From positions 160,041-195,791 of the forward strand of contig CADCHW010000003.1 in NCBI GenBank assembly GCA_902801245.1: a stretch of 35,751 bases of DNA, in the 5' to 3' direction. Position numbers and translations under genes: made by a program. This DNA comes from an uncultured Ruminococcus sp. (GTDB lineage Bacteria > Bacillota > Clostridia > Oscillospirales > Acutalibacteraceae). This document shows positions 6,983 to 14,395 of the stretch, in pieces (the stretch's first letter is position 1; each line of letters starts with the position of its first letter). The notes under the pieces are model-generated. The model searched no databases. It saw only the letters and a list, made by a program, of their open reading frames with translations, and had not been told where the DNA came from.

Positions 6983-7855
6983 ATGAGAGAAGCTATTTGG
7001 AAAGAATACGAGTTGATAGATACATCTTCGGGTGAACGTCTGGAGCGTTGGGGCGACAAGATTCTGATTCGTCCCGACCCTCAGATTATCTGGAATACAA
7101 AAAAAGAAAATCCGCTTTGGAAAAAGGCAGACGCACGTTACCACCGCTCAAAGTCGGGCGGCGGTAACTGGGAGGTTTACCGTAAACTTCCTCAGGTTTG
7201 GAAAGTCGCTTATAATGATATAGTTTTCGGTGTAAAGCCTATGGGTTTCAAGCATACGGGAATTTTTCCCGAGCAGGCGGCAAACTGGGAGTTTGTGATG
7301 AACAAAATCAGAGCCGAGAAAAGACAGCTGAACGTTTTAAATCTCTTTGCTTATACAGGCGGTGCAACTCTTGCGTGTCTGAAAGCAGGTGCAAAGATTT
7401 GTCACGTTGACGCTTCTAAAGGTATGGTTACATGGGCAAAGGAGAATGCTTCATTGTCAGGTGTTGCCGACCGTCCCGTGAGGTGGATAGTTGACGATTG
7501 TGTAAAATTTGTTCAAAGAGAAATTCGCCGAGGCAATAAATACGACGGTATTATAATGGACCCGCCGTCCTACGGAAGAGGTCCTAACGGTGAGATATGG
7601 AAGCTTGAAGAACAGCTTTTTCCGCTTGTTGAAATCTGTTCACAGGTACTCAGTGACGATGCGAAGTTTTTCATTCTCAATTCCTATACAACGGGACTTT
7701 CGCCGTCGGTTATGCAGTATATGCTCGGCGTGACACTTCAAAAGCGTTTCGGCGGTGAGGTGTCGGCTGATGAAATCGGACTGAAAGTCACGGACACGGG
7801 GCTTGTTCTGCCGTGCGGTTCAACCGCCATATGGTCGGCGGGCAATGCTCGCTGA
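6983..7855 (+). CDS. Class I SAM-dependent methyltransferase (COG1092/RlmI-like)
   Basis: Probable rRNA or nucleic-acid methyltransferase. Evidence is the SAM-binding motif NLFAYTGGATLACLKAGA, followed by HVDAS with the acidic ribose-binding residue, and the catalytic-type motif IIMDPPSYGRG, as in the RlmI/RlmL group. I chose the ATG at 6983 because GGAGCGG precedes it; a TTG at 6965 directly after the glmM stop has no binding site. The product is 290 residues. The last residues (AGNAR) are encoded by the palindrome GCGGGCAATGCTCGC, whose end is joined to the TGA stop, so this C-terminus is repeat-derived. Substrate is not determinable from sequence. Confidence 0.85.
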   Translation: MREAIWKEYELIDTSSGERLERWGDKILIRPDPQIIWNTKKENPLWKKADARYHRSKSGGGNWEVYRKLPQVWKVAYNDIVFGVKPMGFKHTGIFPEQAANWEFVMNKIRAEKRQLNVLNLFAYTGGATLACLKAGAKICHVDASKGMVTWAKENASLSGVADRPVRWIVDDCVKFVQREIRRGNKYDGIIMDPPSYGRGPNGEIWKLEEQLFPLVEICSQVLSDDAKFFILNSYTTGLSPSVMQYMLGVTLQKRFGGEVSADEIGLKVTDTGLVLPCGSTAIWSAGNAR

Positions 7856-7881
7856 AAAACGTGAAGGCGGACAACATTCGC
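7838..7881. repeat. Two palindromes spanning the methyltransferase stop codon
   Basis: GCGGGCAATGCTCGC (7838-7852) is within the coding sequence and ends at the TGA. The second palindrome, GCGGACAACATTCGC (7867-7881), follows a spacer containing ACGTGAAG. This mirrors two units of the array at 2669-2788. The second one overlaps the left end of MITE copy 3. Confidence 0.7.
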
Positions 7882-8009
7882 TTGAAACATTTACAAAAAG
7901 ATTTATTATAACAGTTACCGTACTCCTCGAAGTTGGTCAAAAATTTTCGCATTAGATTAACTGTCGGTGGGGTACATAAAGTAAGATTACGAAAGACTAT
8001 CTTCACATG
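7858..8009 (+). mobile_element. MITE-like element copy 3, degenerate
   Basis: The left boundary is AACGTGAAG and the right end is GACTATCTTCACATG, matching the ends of copies 1 and 2. Internal ACAGTTACCGTA and TTAACTGTCGG echo the inner inverted pair of copy 1. About 152 bp with no coding capacity. It fills the gap between the methyltransferase stop and the ecfA1 ribosome binding site, so the ecfA1 leader is made largely of this element. Confidence 0.6.
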
Positions 8010-8029
8010 TTAAAAAGGTGTTGGTGAAA

Positions 8030-8881
8030 ATGGAGTTTATTGATGTTAGAGATGTAGTGTTCGGCTATGAAGCGGACGAAGAGGGAAAGGAAAACAAAAT
8101 TGTTCTGAAAAAGCTTTCTCTTTCAATTAATAAGGGTGAGTTTGTTGCTCTTCTCGGGCATAACGGTTCGGGTAAATCTACGCTTGCCAAAATGTTTAAC
8201 GGCATTTTACAGCCCGATGAAGGGCAAGTCACCGTGTGCGGAATGAATACTTTAGATGAAGATAAATTACTTGATATCCGCAAAAAAGTCGGACTTGTTC
8301 TTCAAAATCCCGATAATCAGCTTGTCGCAAGCATTGTTGAAGAGGACGTGGCTTTCGGCCCCGAAAATCTCGGCATTGAACCCAAAGAGATTCGCAAAAG
8401 AGTTGACGACGCTTTGAAAGCCGTTGATATGTACGAGTACAGAGGTCACGCTCCGCATAAGCTTTCGGGCGGTCAGAAACAGCGTGTCGCAATTGCAGGA
8501 ATTATCGCAATGCAGCCCGATTGTATCGTGCTGGACGAGCCTACCGCAATGCTTGACCCTCAAGGTCGTAAAGAGGTTATGGATACTATAGTCAAGCTTA
8601 ATAAGGAGAAAAATATCACAATCATTTTGATTACACATTATATGGACGAAGCCGCTCTTGCTGACAGACTTGTCGTTCTCGACGGCGGTAAAATTTTGAC
8701 GGACGGCACTCCCAAAGAGGTTTTTTCCAATGTTGAGCTTTTGAAAAAGCACAGTCTTGATGTTCCGCAGTCAACTGAGCTTGCACATAAGCTGAGTTCG
8801 AGTGGGTTTAAGATAGGCGATACTCCGCTTGATGTTGAGGAGTGCGTTGAAGCTATTGATAAAGCTTTGAAGAAAAAATAA
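8030..8881 (+). CDS. ecfA1: ECF transporter ATPase EcfA1
   Basis: One of two ATPases of the shared energy-coupling factor module that powers uptake of vitamins or metal ions through separate S components. From the ATG at 8030 it has 283 residues with Walker [10 protein letters not shown] (43-51), Q-loop Q92, signature LSGGQ (145-149), Walker B CIVLDE with catalytic E170, and an H-loop histidine in [11 protein letters not shown] at 8018 is in frame but lacks a binding site. It is followed at 48 bases by ecfA2, then ecfT and truA, the standard Firmicutes order. No S component is encoded nearby, as usual for group II ECF modules. Confidence 0.95.
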   Translation: MEFIDVRDVVFGYEADEEGKENKIVLKKLSLSINKGEFVALLGHNGSGKSTLAKMFNGILQPDEGQVTVCGMNTLDEDKLLDIRKKVGLVLQNPDNQLVASIVEEDVAFGPENLGIEPKEIRKRVDDALKAVDMYEYRGHAPHKLSGGQKQRVAIAGIIAMQPDCIVLDEPTAMLDPQGRKEVMDTIVKLNKEKNITIILITHYMDEAALADRLVVLDGGKILTDGTPKEVFSNVELLKKHSLDVPQSTELAHKLSSSGFKIGDTPLDVEECVEAIDKALKKK

Positions 8882-8929
8882 ATTATCGGCTGTGTATGTA
8901 AGATGTGATATAAAGGAGAAGATGAAAAA

Positions 8930-9781
8930 ATGTCGTTGTTAGAGGTAAAGAATCTTTCGTTTACATACGGAACGGGTACTGCCTTTGAGAAAAAAGCCGT
9001 CAATGACGTTTCGCTTAGTATCGAACAGGGCGAATTTATCGGCATTATCGGTCATACGGGTTCGGGAAAATCAACATTTATTCAAATGCTCAACGGACTT
9101 ATCAAGCCTACCGAGGGGCAGATTTTTCTTGACGGTAAGGATATCTGGGAGAATCCCAAGAAAATCCGTAAAGTAAGATTTAAAGTCGGAATGGTGTTTC
9201 AATATCCCGAGTATCAGCTCTTTGAAGAAACAGTTGAAAAGGATATCGCTTTCGGTCCTAAAAATATGGGGCTGAAAGATGACGAAATTAAAGAGAGGGT
9301 CGCAAGTGCGGCAAAGTTTGTTGACCTCAAACCCGAGCTTTTGAAGAAGTCGCCGTTTGAGCTTTCGGGCGGTGAGAAAAGACGTGCGGCGATTGCAGGA
9401 GTTATCGCAATGGACCCCGACATTCTGATACTGGACGAGCCTACCGCAGGACTTGACCCGAGGGGCAGAGATGTTTTGCTTTCACAGATATCTTCGTATC
9501 ATAAAAGTAAAAATAATACCGTGCTGCTTGTGTCGCATAGTATGGAGGATATTTCTCGGATTGCCGATAAAATTCTTGTAATGAATAAAGGCAATATGTT
9601 CGCCTTTGACGAAACTAAAAAAATATTCTCAAAAGGTGAAGAGATTGAAAAAATCGGACTTCAGATTCCTCAGATTACAAAAATTATGATTGGTCTTGCG
9701 AAGAGAGGTTACAAGCTGCCTACGGATATTTATTCGGTCGAACAAGCCGTTAATGAAATATTACGTTTGCAAAGGGTTTAA
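8930..9781 (+). CDS. ecfA2: ECF transporter ATPase EcfA2
   Basis: Second ATPase of the energy-coupling factor heterodimer. The 283 residues carry Walker A GHTGSGKST (41-49), Q-loop Q91, the variant signature LSGGE (145-149) with Glu instead of Gln, Walker B ILILDE with E170, and an H-loop in VSHSMED. The LSGGE variant and FGPKNMG segment are usual for EcfA2. The start ATG follows AAAGGAG. Confidence 0.95.
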   Translation: MSLLEVKNLSFTYGTGTAFEKKAVNDVSLSIEQGEFIGIIGHTGSGKSTFIQMLNGLIKPTEGQIFLDGKDIWENPKKIRKVRFKVGMVFQYPEYQLFEETVEKDIAFGPKNMGLKDDEIKERVASAAKFVDLKPELLKKSPFELSGGEKRRAAIAGVIAMDPDILILDEPTAGLDPRGRDVLLSQISSYHKSKNNTVLLVSHSMEDISRIADKILVMNKGNMFAFDETKKIFSKGEEIEKIGLQIPQITKIMIGLAKRGYKLPTDIYSVEQAVNEILRLQRV

Positions 9782-9810
9782 AGTTTTAAAGATAAAGAAA
9801 GGGTGAAAAT

Positions 9811-10635
9811 ATGCTTAAAGAAATCACTCTCGGTCAGTATTTTCCGGGGAAATCCGTTCTTCATAAAATGGACCCTAGAATGAAAATAATTCTGCTGACT
9901 TGTTACATAGTGTTTATATTTTTGACAAAGAATTACATATCGCTTGCAATAATGGCTGTTTCCGTTCTGGGAGTTTTAACGTTGTCGAAAGTTTCGCCTA
10001 AGCTGTATTTTAAAAGCGTTAAAGCGATAATTTTTATAGTGATTTTTACATCTGCATTGAATTTATTTTACGGAACAGGTGAACCGATTTGGCAGTGGGG
10101 AGTTCTGAAAATCACACAGGCAGGCATAAATACCGCAGTTTTTGTTGCTGTGAGAATTATTGCCTTGGTTCTGATAAGCTCCGTGCTTACCTATACAACC
10201 TCACCTACAGACCTCACCGACGGAATAGAAAAGCTTCTGAAACCGCTGACGGTTTTCCACATTCAGGTTCACGAAATCGCAATGATGATGACTATTGCAT
10301 TGAGATTTATTCCTACACTTTTGGAAGAAACAGATAAAATTATGAGTGCCCAAAAGGCTAGAGGTGCAGACTTCGAGAGCGGTAATTTTATGAACAGAAT
10401 AAAGGCACTTATTCCGATTTTAGTTCCGCTTTTTGTGTCTGCATTCAGACGTGCTTTCGACCTTGCAATGGCTATGGAAAGCCGCTGTTATCACGGCGGT
10501 GACGGCAGAACGAGAATGAAAGTTCTCAAATATTCAAAGTATGATTTTATGGCACTTGGTGTGCTGACAGTTATTTTTGTTGGAGTGATAGTATGCAATG
10601 TGATGTTGCCTGTGACAATCCGAACAGGAATGTAA
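9811..10635 (+). CDS. ecfT: ECF transporter transmembrane protein EcfT
   Basis: Membrane scaffold that links the EcfA1A2 ATPases to substrate-binding S components. The 274 residues have several hydrophobic helices (about 25-45, 55-80, 105-130 and near the C-terminus). Two coupling motifs with Ala/Ser-Arg cores are visible: QKARGADFE near residue 183 and SRCYHGG near 226, both on the cytoplasmic coupling helices. The ATG at 9811 is preceded by AAGGGTG. The 3' end overlaps truA by 43 bases in another frame, so translation of the two is likely coupled. Confidence 0.95.
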   Translation: MLKEITLGQYFPGKSVLHKMDPRMKIILLTCYIVFIFLTKNYISLAIMAVSVLGVLTLSKVSPKLYFKSVKAIIFIVIFTSALNLFYGTGEPIWQWGVLKITQAGINTAVFVAVRIIALVLISSVLTYTTSPTDLTDGIEKLLKPLTVFHIQVHEIAMMMTIALRFIPTLLEETDKIMSAQKARGADFESGNFMNRIKALIPILVPLFVSAFRRAFDLAMAMESRCYHGGDGRTRMKVLKYSKYDFMALGVLTVIFVGVIVCNVMLPVTIRTGM

Positions 10636-11363
10636 AAATTACAATAATGTATGACGGAAGCTCCTACCATGGCTGGCAGATTCAGAGTAATGCTGTGGCT
10701 GTGCAGGAGGTTTTCCAGAATGCTTTGGTGAAAATTATCGGCAATGATATTGATGTCAAGGGGTGCAGCCGAACCGATACGGGAGTTCATGCAAATATGT
10801 ACTGTATTGGCTTGAAAACCTCTCACAAAATTCCGCCGGAAAGGCTTAAAGCCGCCTTAAACAGACATCTCCCAAATTCGATAGCCGTTACCGATTGTGA
10901 GGAAATGCCGCTTGATTTTCACCCACGATATGATTGTAAGAGAAAACAATATATCTATAAAATATGGAATAACGAGGTAAGAAATCCATTCTATGACGGG
11001 TATGCTTTGCACTATAGGTATAAAAATCTTGACGAAAATATTCTCAATGCGGCGGCAAAGTACTATCTAGGCACTCACGATTTTACCTCTTTCTGTACTC
11101 CCGACAACCGACGACCCGGAGATATGCACAGGACTGTTTATCTTGCAAGCGTTGAACGACAGGGTGACTTTGTAATTTTTACTGTTGAAGCAGACGGATT
11201 TTTATATAATATGGTAAGAATTATGACAGGCACACTTCTGAGAGTTGCACAGGGGAAAATCGCTCCCGATGAAATTCCCGAAATTATTGAGAAAAAGGAT
11301 AGAAAATTTGCAGGTCCTACTGCTCCTGCCTGCGGACTTTATCTTAATAAGGTGTTCTATTGA
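10593..11363 (+). CDS. truA: tRNA pseudouridine(38-40) synthase TruA
   Basis: Isomerises uridines 38-40 in the tRNA anticodon stem-loop. The 256 residues contain the motif SRTDTGVHA with catalytic D62 and the substrate-binding FLYNMVRIMTG segment near residue 204, both typical of TruA. Length is normal. The start lies inside the ecfT end, with GGAG about 8 bases upstream. In many Firmicutes truA is followed by rplM-rpsI; here it is followed by unrelated small genes instead. Confidence 0.96.
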   Translation: MQCDVACDNPNRNVKITIMYDGSSYHGWQIQSNAVAVQEVFQNALVKIIGNDIDVKGCSRTDTGVHANMYCIGLKTSHKIPPERLKAALNRHLPNSIAVTDCEEMPLDFHPRYDCKRKQYIYKIWNNEVRNPFYDGYALHYRYKNLDENILNAAAKYYLGTHDFTSFCTPDNRRPGDMHRTVYLASVERQGDFVIFTVEADGFLYNMVRIMTGTLLRVAQGKIAPDEIPEIIEKKDRKFAGPTAPACGLYLNKVFY

Positions 11364-11372
11364 GGTAACAAT

Positions 11373-11729
11373 ATGTTTAATGTCAAAATAGAGAATGATA
11401 AAAATATCGTTAAGTATATTTCTTTGATAAGAAAATATGACAGCAAACCGAATATTGCCGATATTAAAAATAAGATTTTAAATAATGAGTATGTGCTTGA
11501 ATATGATGTGTATGCTTCATATGATGCTTACGATGATTTGTATGAAATTGACAGGGGAGAACTTTTTCGTCAATTTCTTGATAAACTGATGAGTGTCGGA
11601 GCGAAAATTACGATTTATGAAGATGATGAGGAAATATCGCTTGAACAGCTTGATAATCGCTTTCAAACATTTAAAGAAATAGAAGAGGAAGTTAGGGAAG
11701 ACATCGACAGGGAAACAGAGTTTTCTTAA
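11373..11729 (+). CDS. Unrecognised small acidic protein (118 aa)
   Basis: I do not recognise a family with certainty. The protein is acidic, has no signal peptide or membrane segment, and is probably cytosolic. The pattern IADIKNKILNNEYVLEYDVY followed by an alpha segment and GAKITIYED is reminiscent of the alpha-beta fold of the ribosomal L7/L12 C-terminal domain, a weak structural guess. The C-terminus is a charged helix rich in Glu and Arg. The ATG follows GAGGTAAC, 9 bases after the truA stop. It is the first of six small AT-rich genes on one strand that look like an accessory cassette. Confidence 0.65.
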   Translation: MFNVKIENDKNIVKYISLIRKYDSKPNIADIKNKILNNEYVLEYDVYASYDAYDDLYEIDRGELFRQFLDKLMSVGAKITIYEDDEEISLEQLDNRFQTFKEIEEEVREDIDRETEFS

Positions 11730-11741
11730 GGAGCGGAGAAT

Positions 11742-12368
11742 GTGAGTATTCATAGTGTAATTAATTGTATCCGAAAACGTCCGGGAATGTATCTTGGCGG
11801 CAACAGTATAACCGCATTAAGTCATTTTCTTAACGGTTATACTATTGCCGAAAGTGATTTGGGTTTTGATTTTCAAAAGGAGCTGTTTCCGCTTGATTTT
11901 CATTTTATGCACGATTTTGTAAGAATGAGGTTCAAAGAGGAAAATAATATTGGTTGGTGTAATAATATTTTGAATCACTGCAACAATAACGAGGAAAAAG
12001 GTCTTAAAATTTTCTTTGAGCTTTATGATGAATTTAAGAATATTAAAATGAAACGCTGTTATAAAGCTGTACTTTCCGATGATAATATTCAATATAACAA
12101 CAATATGCAACATACCTGTAAAAACGGAAAAGAGCCTGTTTTTAAAAATCCGTTGGCTGTGTATGTGATTGAACTTGACATTTCGGCTTTTATTGCTGCG
12201 GTGGAAACCGATACATATATTAAGCTTGAACATCAGTTTTTTACATCGCTTGAAAATGCAAAAAGGGGAAGTATTCCCTTTGGTGTTGAAACATATTTTG
12301 GAAAAATATCAGAATGGGAAGAGCATTCCGAAAATAACATTAGTTTTGATAAAATAATAAAATACTAA
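11742..12368 (+). CDS. Hypothetical protein with N-terminal RKRPGMYLGG motif
   Basis: 208 residues from a GTG start at 11742, preceded by AAGGAGCGG. The N-terminus IRKRPGMYLGGNSITALSHF shares RKRPGMY(L/I)G with GyrB/ParE, but there is no GHKL ATPase downstream (no DNGxG, no GxG loop), so it is not a topoisomerase. Proteins with this kind of N-terminal KRPGMYLG segment occur, in my recollection, near toxin-immunity loci; treat this as a lead only. No signal peptide or membrane helix is seen. Confidence 0.65.
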   Translation: MSIHSVINCIRKRPGMYLGGNSITALSHFLNGYTIAESDLGFDFQKELFPLDFHFMHDFVRMRFKEENNIGWCNNILNHCNNNEEKGLKIFFELYDEFKNIKMKRCYKAVLSDDNIQYNNNMQHTCKNGKEPVFKNPLAVYVIELDISAFIAAVETDTYIKLEHQFFTSLENAKRGSIPFGVETYFGKISEWEEHSENNISFDKIIKY

Positions 12369-12379
12369 GGAGCATTAAT

Positions 12380-12754
12380 ATGAATACTATCGAAGCGATA
12401 CTTAAAGCTTTGGAAACAATTGATTATTCGGTATTTACCGAGGAATATATTGACGATATTCTCGACAACAGAGATAACGACCCATTCGACAGCGAGTGGT
12501 GCAGAGTTTGCAGTGAAATTGAAGCCTTGAAAACCGAGGATAACTACACAAAATATAATGAAGCCGAGTTTTTAAAGATAAGCCGTAAGGCATTTGAAAT
12601 TCTTGATGGTAATAACTGCGGTGAACTTTCATCTTATGTTTCCGATGATTTCGGAATGATTTACGACAGTCTTATTTTGAACTATAAAAACAAGTGGCTT
12701 GATAAGCTTATTGACGCTTACAAGAACAGACAAATCCCCACAGGTGAGCTTTAA
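12380..12754 (+). CDS. Hypothetical protein, 124 aa
   Basis: Not recognised. Acidic and mostly helical by eye, with no membrane segment, signal peptide or known catalytic motif. The ATG is preceded by AAGGAG with good spacing, so the gene is likely translated. The TAA stop overlaps the next ATG by one base (TAATG), which indicates translational coupling within the small-gene cassette. Confidence 0.65.
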   Translation: MNTIEAILKALETIDYSVFTEEYIDDILDNRDNDPFDSEWCRVCSEIEALKTEDNYTKYNEAEFLKISRKAFEILDGNNCGELSSYVSDDFGMIYDSLILNYKNKWLDKLIDAYKNRQIPTGEL

Positions 12755-13293
12755 TGAAATGGTTTAAGATTTACTCAATATATTACGGCTGGTTTGACTG
12801 TATGATTGCACAAAATTATATTGTAGCATCGGATTATTTGGATTACGATATGCCTAAGTTTCTTCTGGATAAGGTGTATAAGGTTGTAAAGGGAAAGTCT
12901 GCGGAGGAATATTTATATCTGATGAATGAACCCGGTGCGAATATGCTGAAAATATCTTTGAATAAAGACAGCGATAAAGTCAACTTTTCCGAATACAAAT
13001 TGTTGAAAGATTCAACTGATTTAGATGAAAACGAGCTTTACGAAATTAATAATTTCGGAGAATGTCTGTTTTCGACAGATGTTTTAATTTGCAGTACGGT
13101 TGATGATTTGTTGACAGAATTTTCACTTTTTGAAAACGGTAACGGTCGTGTGCTTTACGAAAAGCATTGGAACAAATTTCCGACAGCAGAATTTGAAAGT
13201 CTGAAAGCGTTTGCATATGAACTGCAATTAACCGAAAAATATAATTTTCTGTGTACAACATTTTTAAATCCCGGAGATTGGACGGTGAAATAA
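12754..13293 (+). CDS. Hypothetical protein, 179 aa (possible immunity-type)
   Basis: Family not identified. The sequence is a soluble alpha/beta protein with many aromatic residues (MKWFKIYSIYYGWFDC at the start, and NGNGRVLYEKHWNKFP near residue 130). Such tryptophan- and acid-rich small proteins are common among immunity proteins of polymorphic toxin systems, but no toxin is present in the window. An AGGTG site precedes the ATG, which overlaps the previous stop by one base. The stop is immediately followed by the GTG of the next gene. Confidence 0.65.
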   Translation: MKWFKIYSIYYGWFDCMIAQNYIVASDYLDYDMPKFLLDKVYKVVKGKSAEEYLYLMNEPGANMLKISLNKDSDKVNFSEYKLLKDSTDLDENELYEINNFGECLFSTDVLICSTVDDLLTEFSLFENGNGRVLYEKHWNKFPTAEFESLKAFAYELQLTEKYNFLCTTFLNPGDWTVK

Positions 13294-13803
13294 GTGTTTC
13301 AAAAAACAACAGCGGATAAAATTACCGCAGGAATTACTGATGAAGAATTATTTGTATATGCCATTTTCAGTAATAATGGTTTTGATGTCGAAGATGAATA
13401 TAACAAGCTGCTTGACACTTTGTTTTTGGAAAATCCCGAAAATGAAGATTATCTCGAACTTGAAACATTCAGCGGAAATATGAGAAAGAGTGTCCCTTAC
13501 ATATTCACACACAGCGATACAAAATCTTTTAATATAGAAAAATTCGGAAAAGTTTTTGTTGACTTGTTTCACAGATATTACGAAAGCGTGATTAATGAGT
13601 TTTGCAATTGCCGTAATAAATCCGAAAAATTTGCTTTAGAGGAATTTTCCAAACTGAGTTATGATATATGGAATTTTCTGCCCGAACATATTCAAATGAA
13701 AGAACCGTTCGATATATTGTTGTATGCAGATGAGCCGTTGTCATACGGCAATATTGAACAATCCAAAGAATTATATAAAAGAATATTCGACTATTATAAA
13801 TAA
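13294..13803 (+). CDS. Hypothetical protein, 169 aa
   Basis: Not recognised. It starts with GTG at 13294 directly after the upstream TAA, with GGTGA six bases upstream of the start. The product is acidic, helical and rich in Phe and Tyr, with no signal peptide, membrane helix or known motif. Gene overlap and zero spacing tie it to the preceding gene as one transcription unit. Confidence 0.62.
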   Translation: MFQKTTADKITAGITDEELFVYAIFSNNGFDVEDEYNKLLDTLFLENPENEDYLELETFSGNMRKSVPYIFTHSDTKSFNIEKFGKVFVDLFHRYYESVINEFCNCRNKSEKFALEEFSKLSYDIWNFLPEHIQMKEPFDILLYADEPLSYGNIEQSKELYKRIFDYYK

Positions 13804-13822
13804 TACTCGGAGGGATAAGCTT

Positions 13823-14295
13823 ATGATTGAAAAAGACGATTGGCGGCTGCTTGTCATTGATGACCCTGCACGGCTGAAAAATATTTACATCAATCCTACG
13901 GACGGTGAGGAGATATCCCAAAATGCACCGCATTTAAAAAGCTGTTCATTTTGTTTGGATTCTGTCAATGACAATATACACCAAAAATGGTTTGTGACAG
14001 AGGATTTATCCGATTGCATTTGTAAAGAATGTTATAGTAATTTTAAAGATATGTTTCAATGGGAATTATTGGACGGCTGGGATATCGAATGGTTTGTGAA
14101 ATGTCCTCACTGCGGGTACTCCGTATGAGCAGGATTATATATATGTTTGTAAAAAATGTAATGTTCTTTATTCGGAAAATCTTGACGATGAATTGGATTT
14201 GCCTTCCGAAAAAACTTAAAAACTATCATAAAATAAACAGATTTACCATTTATAATGAAAAGGGAAATGTCATTAATTTGGAGAAGAGTGAATAA
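13823..14295 (+). pseudogene. Zinc-finger-like hypothetical gene with two +1 frameshifts
   Basis: The ATG at 13823 follows GGAGGGA. The first frame runs 101 residues with Cys pairs SCSFC and CICKEC and then CPHCG, and stops at 14128. If one G is removed from GGG at 14114-14116, the frame continues as CPHCGTPYEQDYIYVCKKCN, restoring a second Cys-x2-Cys pair, and runs to 14219. If one A is also removed from the A-run at 14209-14214, it continues through KNYHKINRFTIYNEKGNV to the stop at 14293-14295. The total of 473 bases minus 2 equals exactly 157 codons. The gene is therefore either a recent pseudogene or affected by sequencing errors in homopolymers. Function is unknown. Confidence 0.75.
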
Positions 14296-14395
14296 CGAAT
14301 TGAAAAGTTAAGAGTTTACACAAGTTTTCCTTAGATTGATGATATTGATGAAAAGGAAGGGGGAATGATAATGGCATACGATTATAAAAATAAAG

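Noticed and set aside
11742-12368. GyrB/ParE fragment
   Set aside because: Only the RKRPGMY(L)G motif is shared. No ATPase or TOPRIM motif follows.
14059-14295. Separate 78-residue gene after the zinc-finger gene
   Set aside because: Its second half is the continuation of the frameshifted upstream gene and its first half is an out-of-frame overlap.
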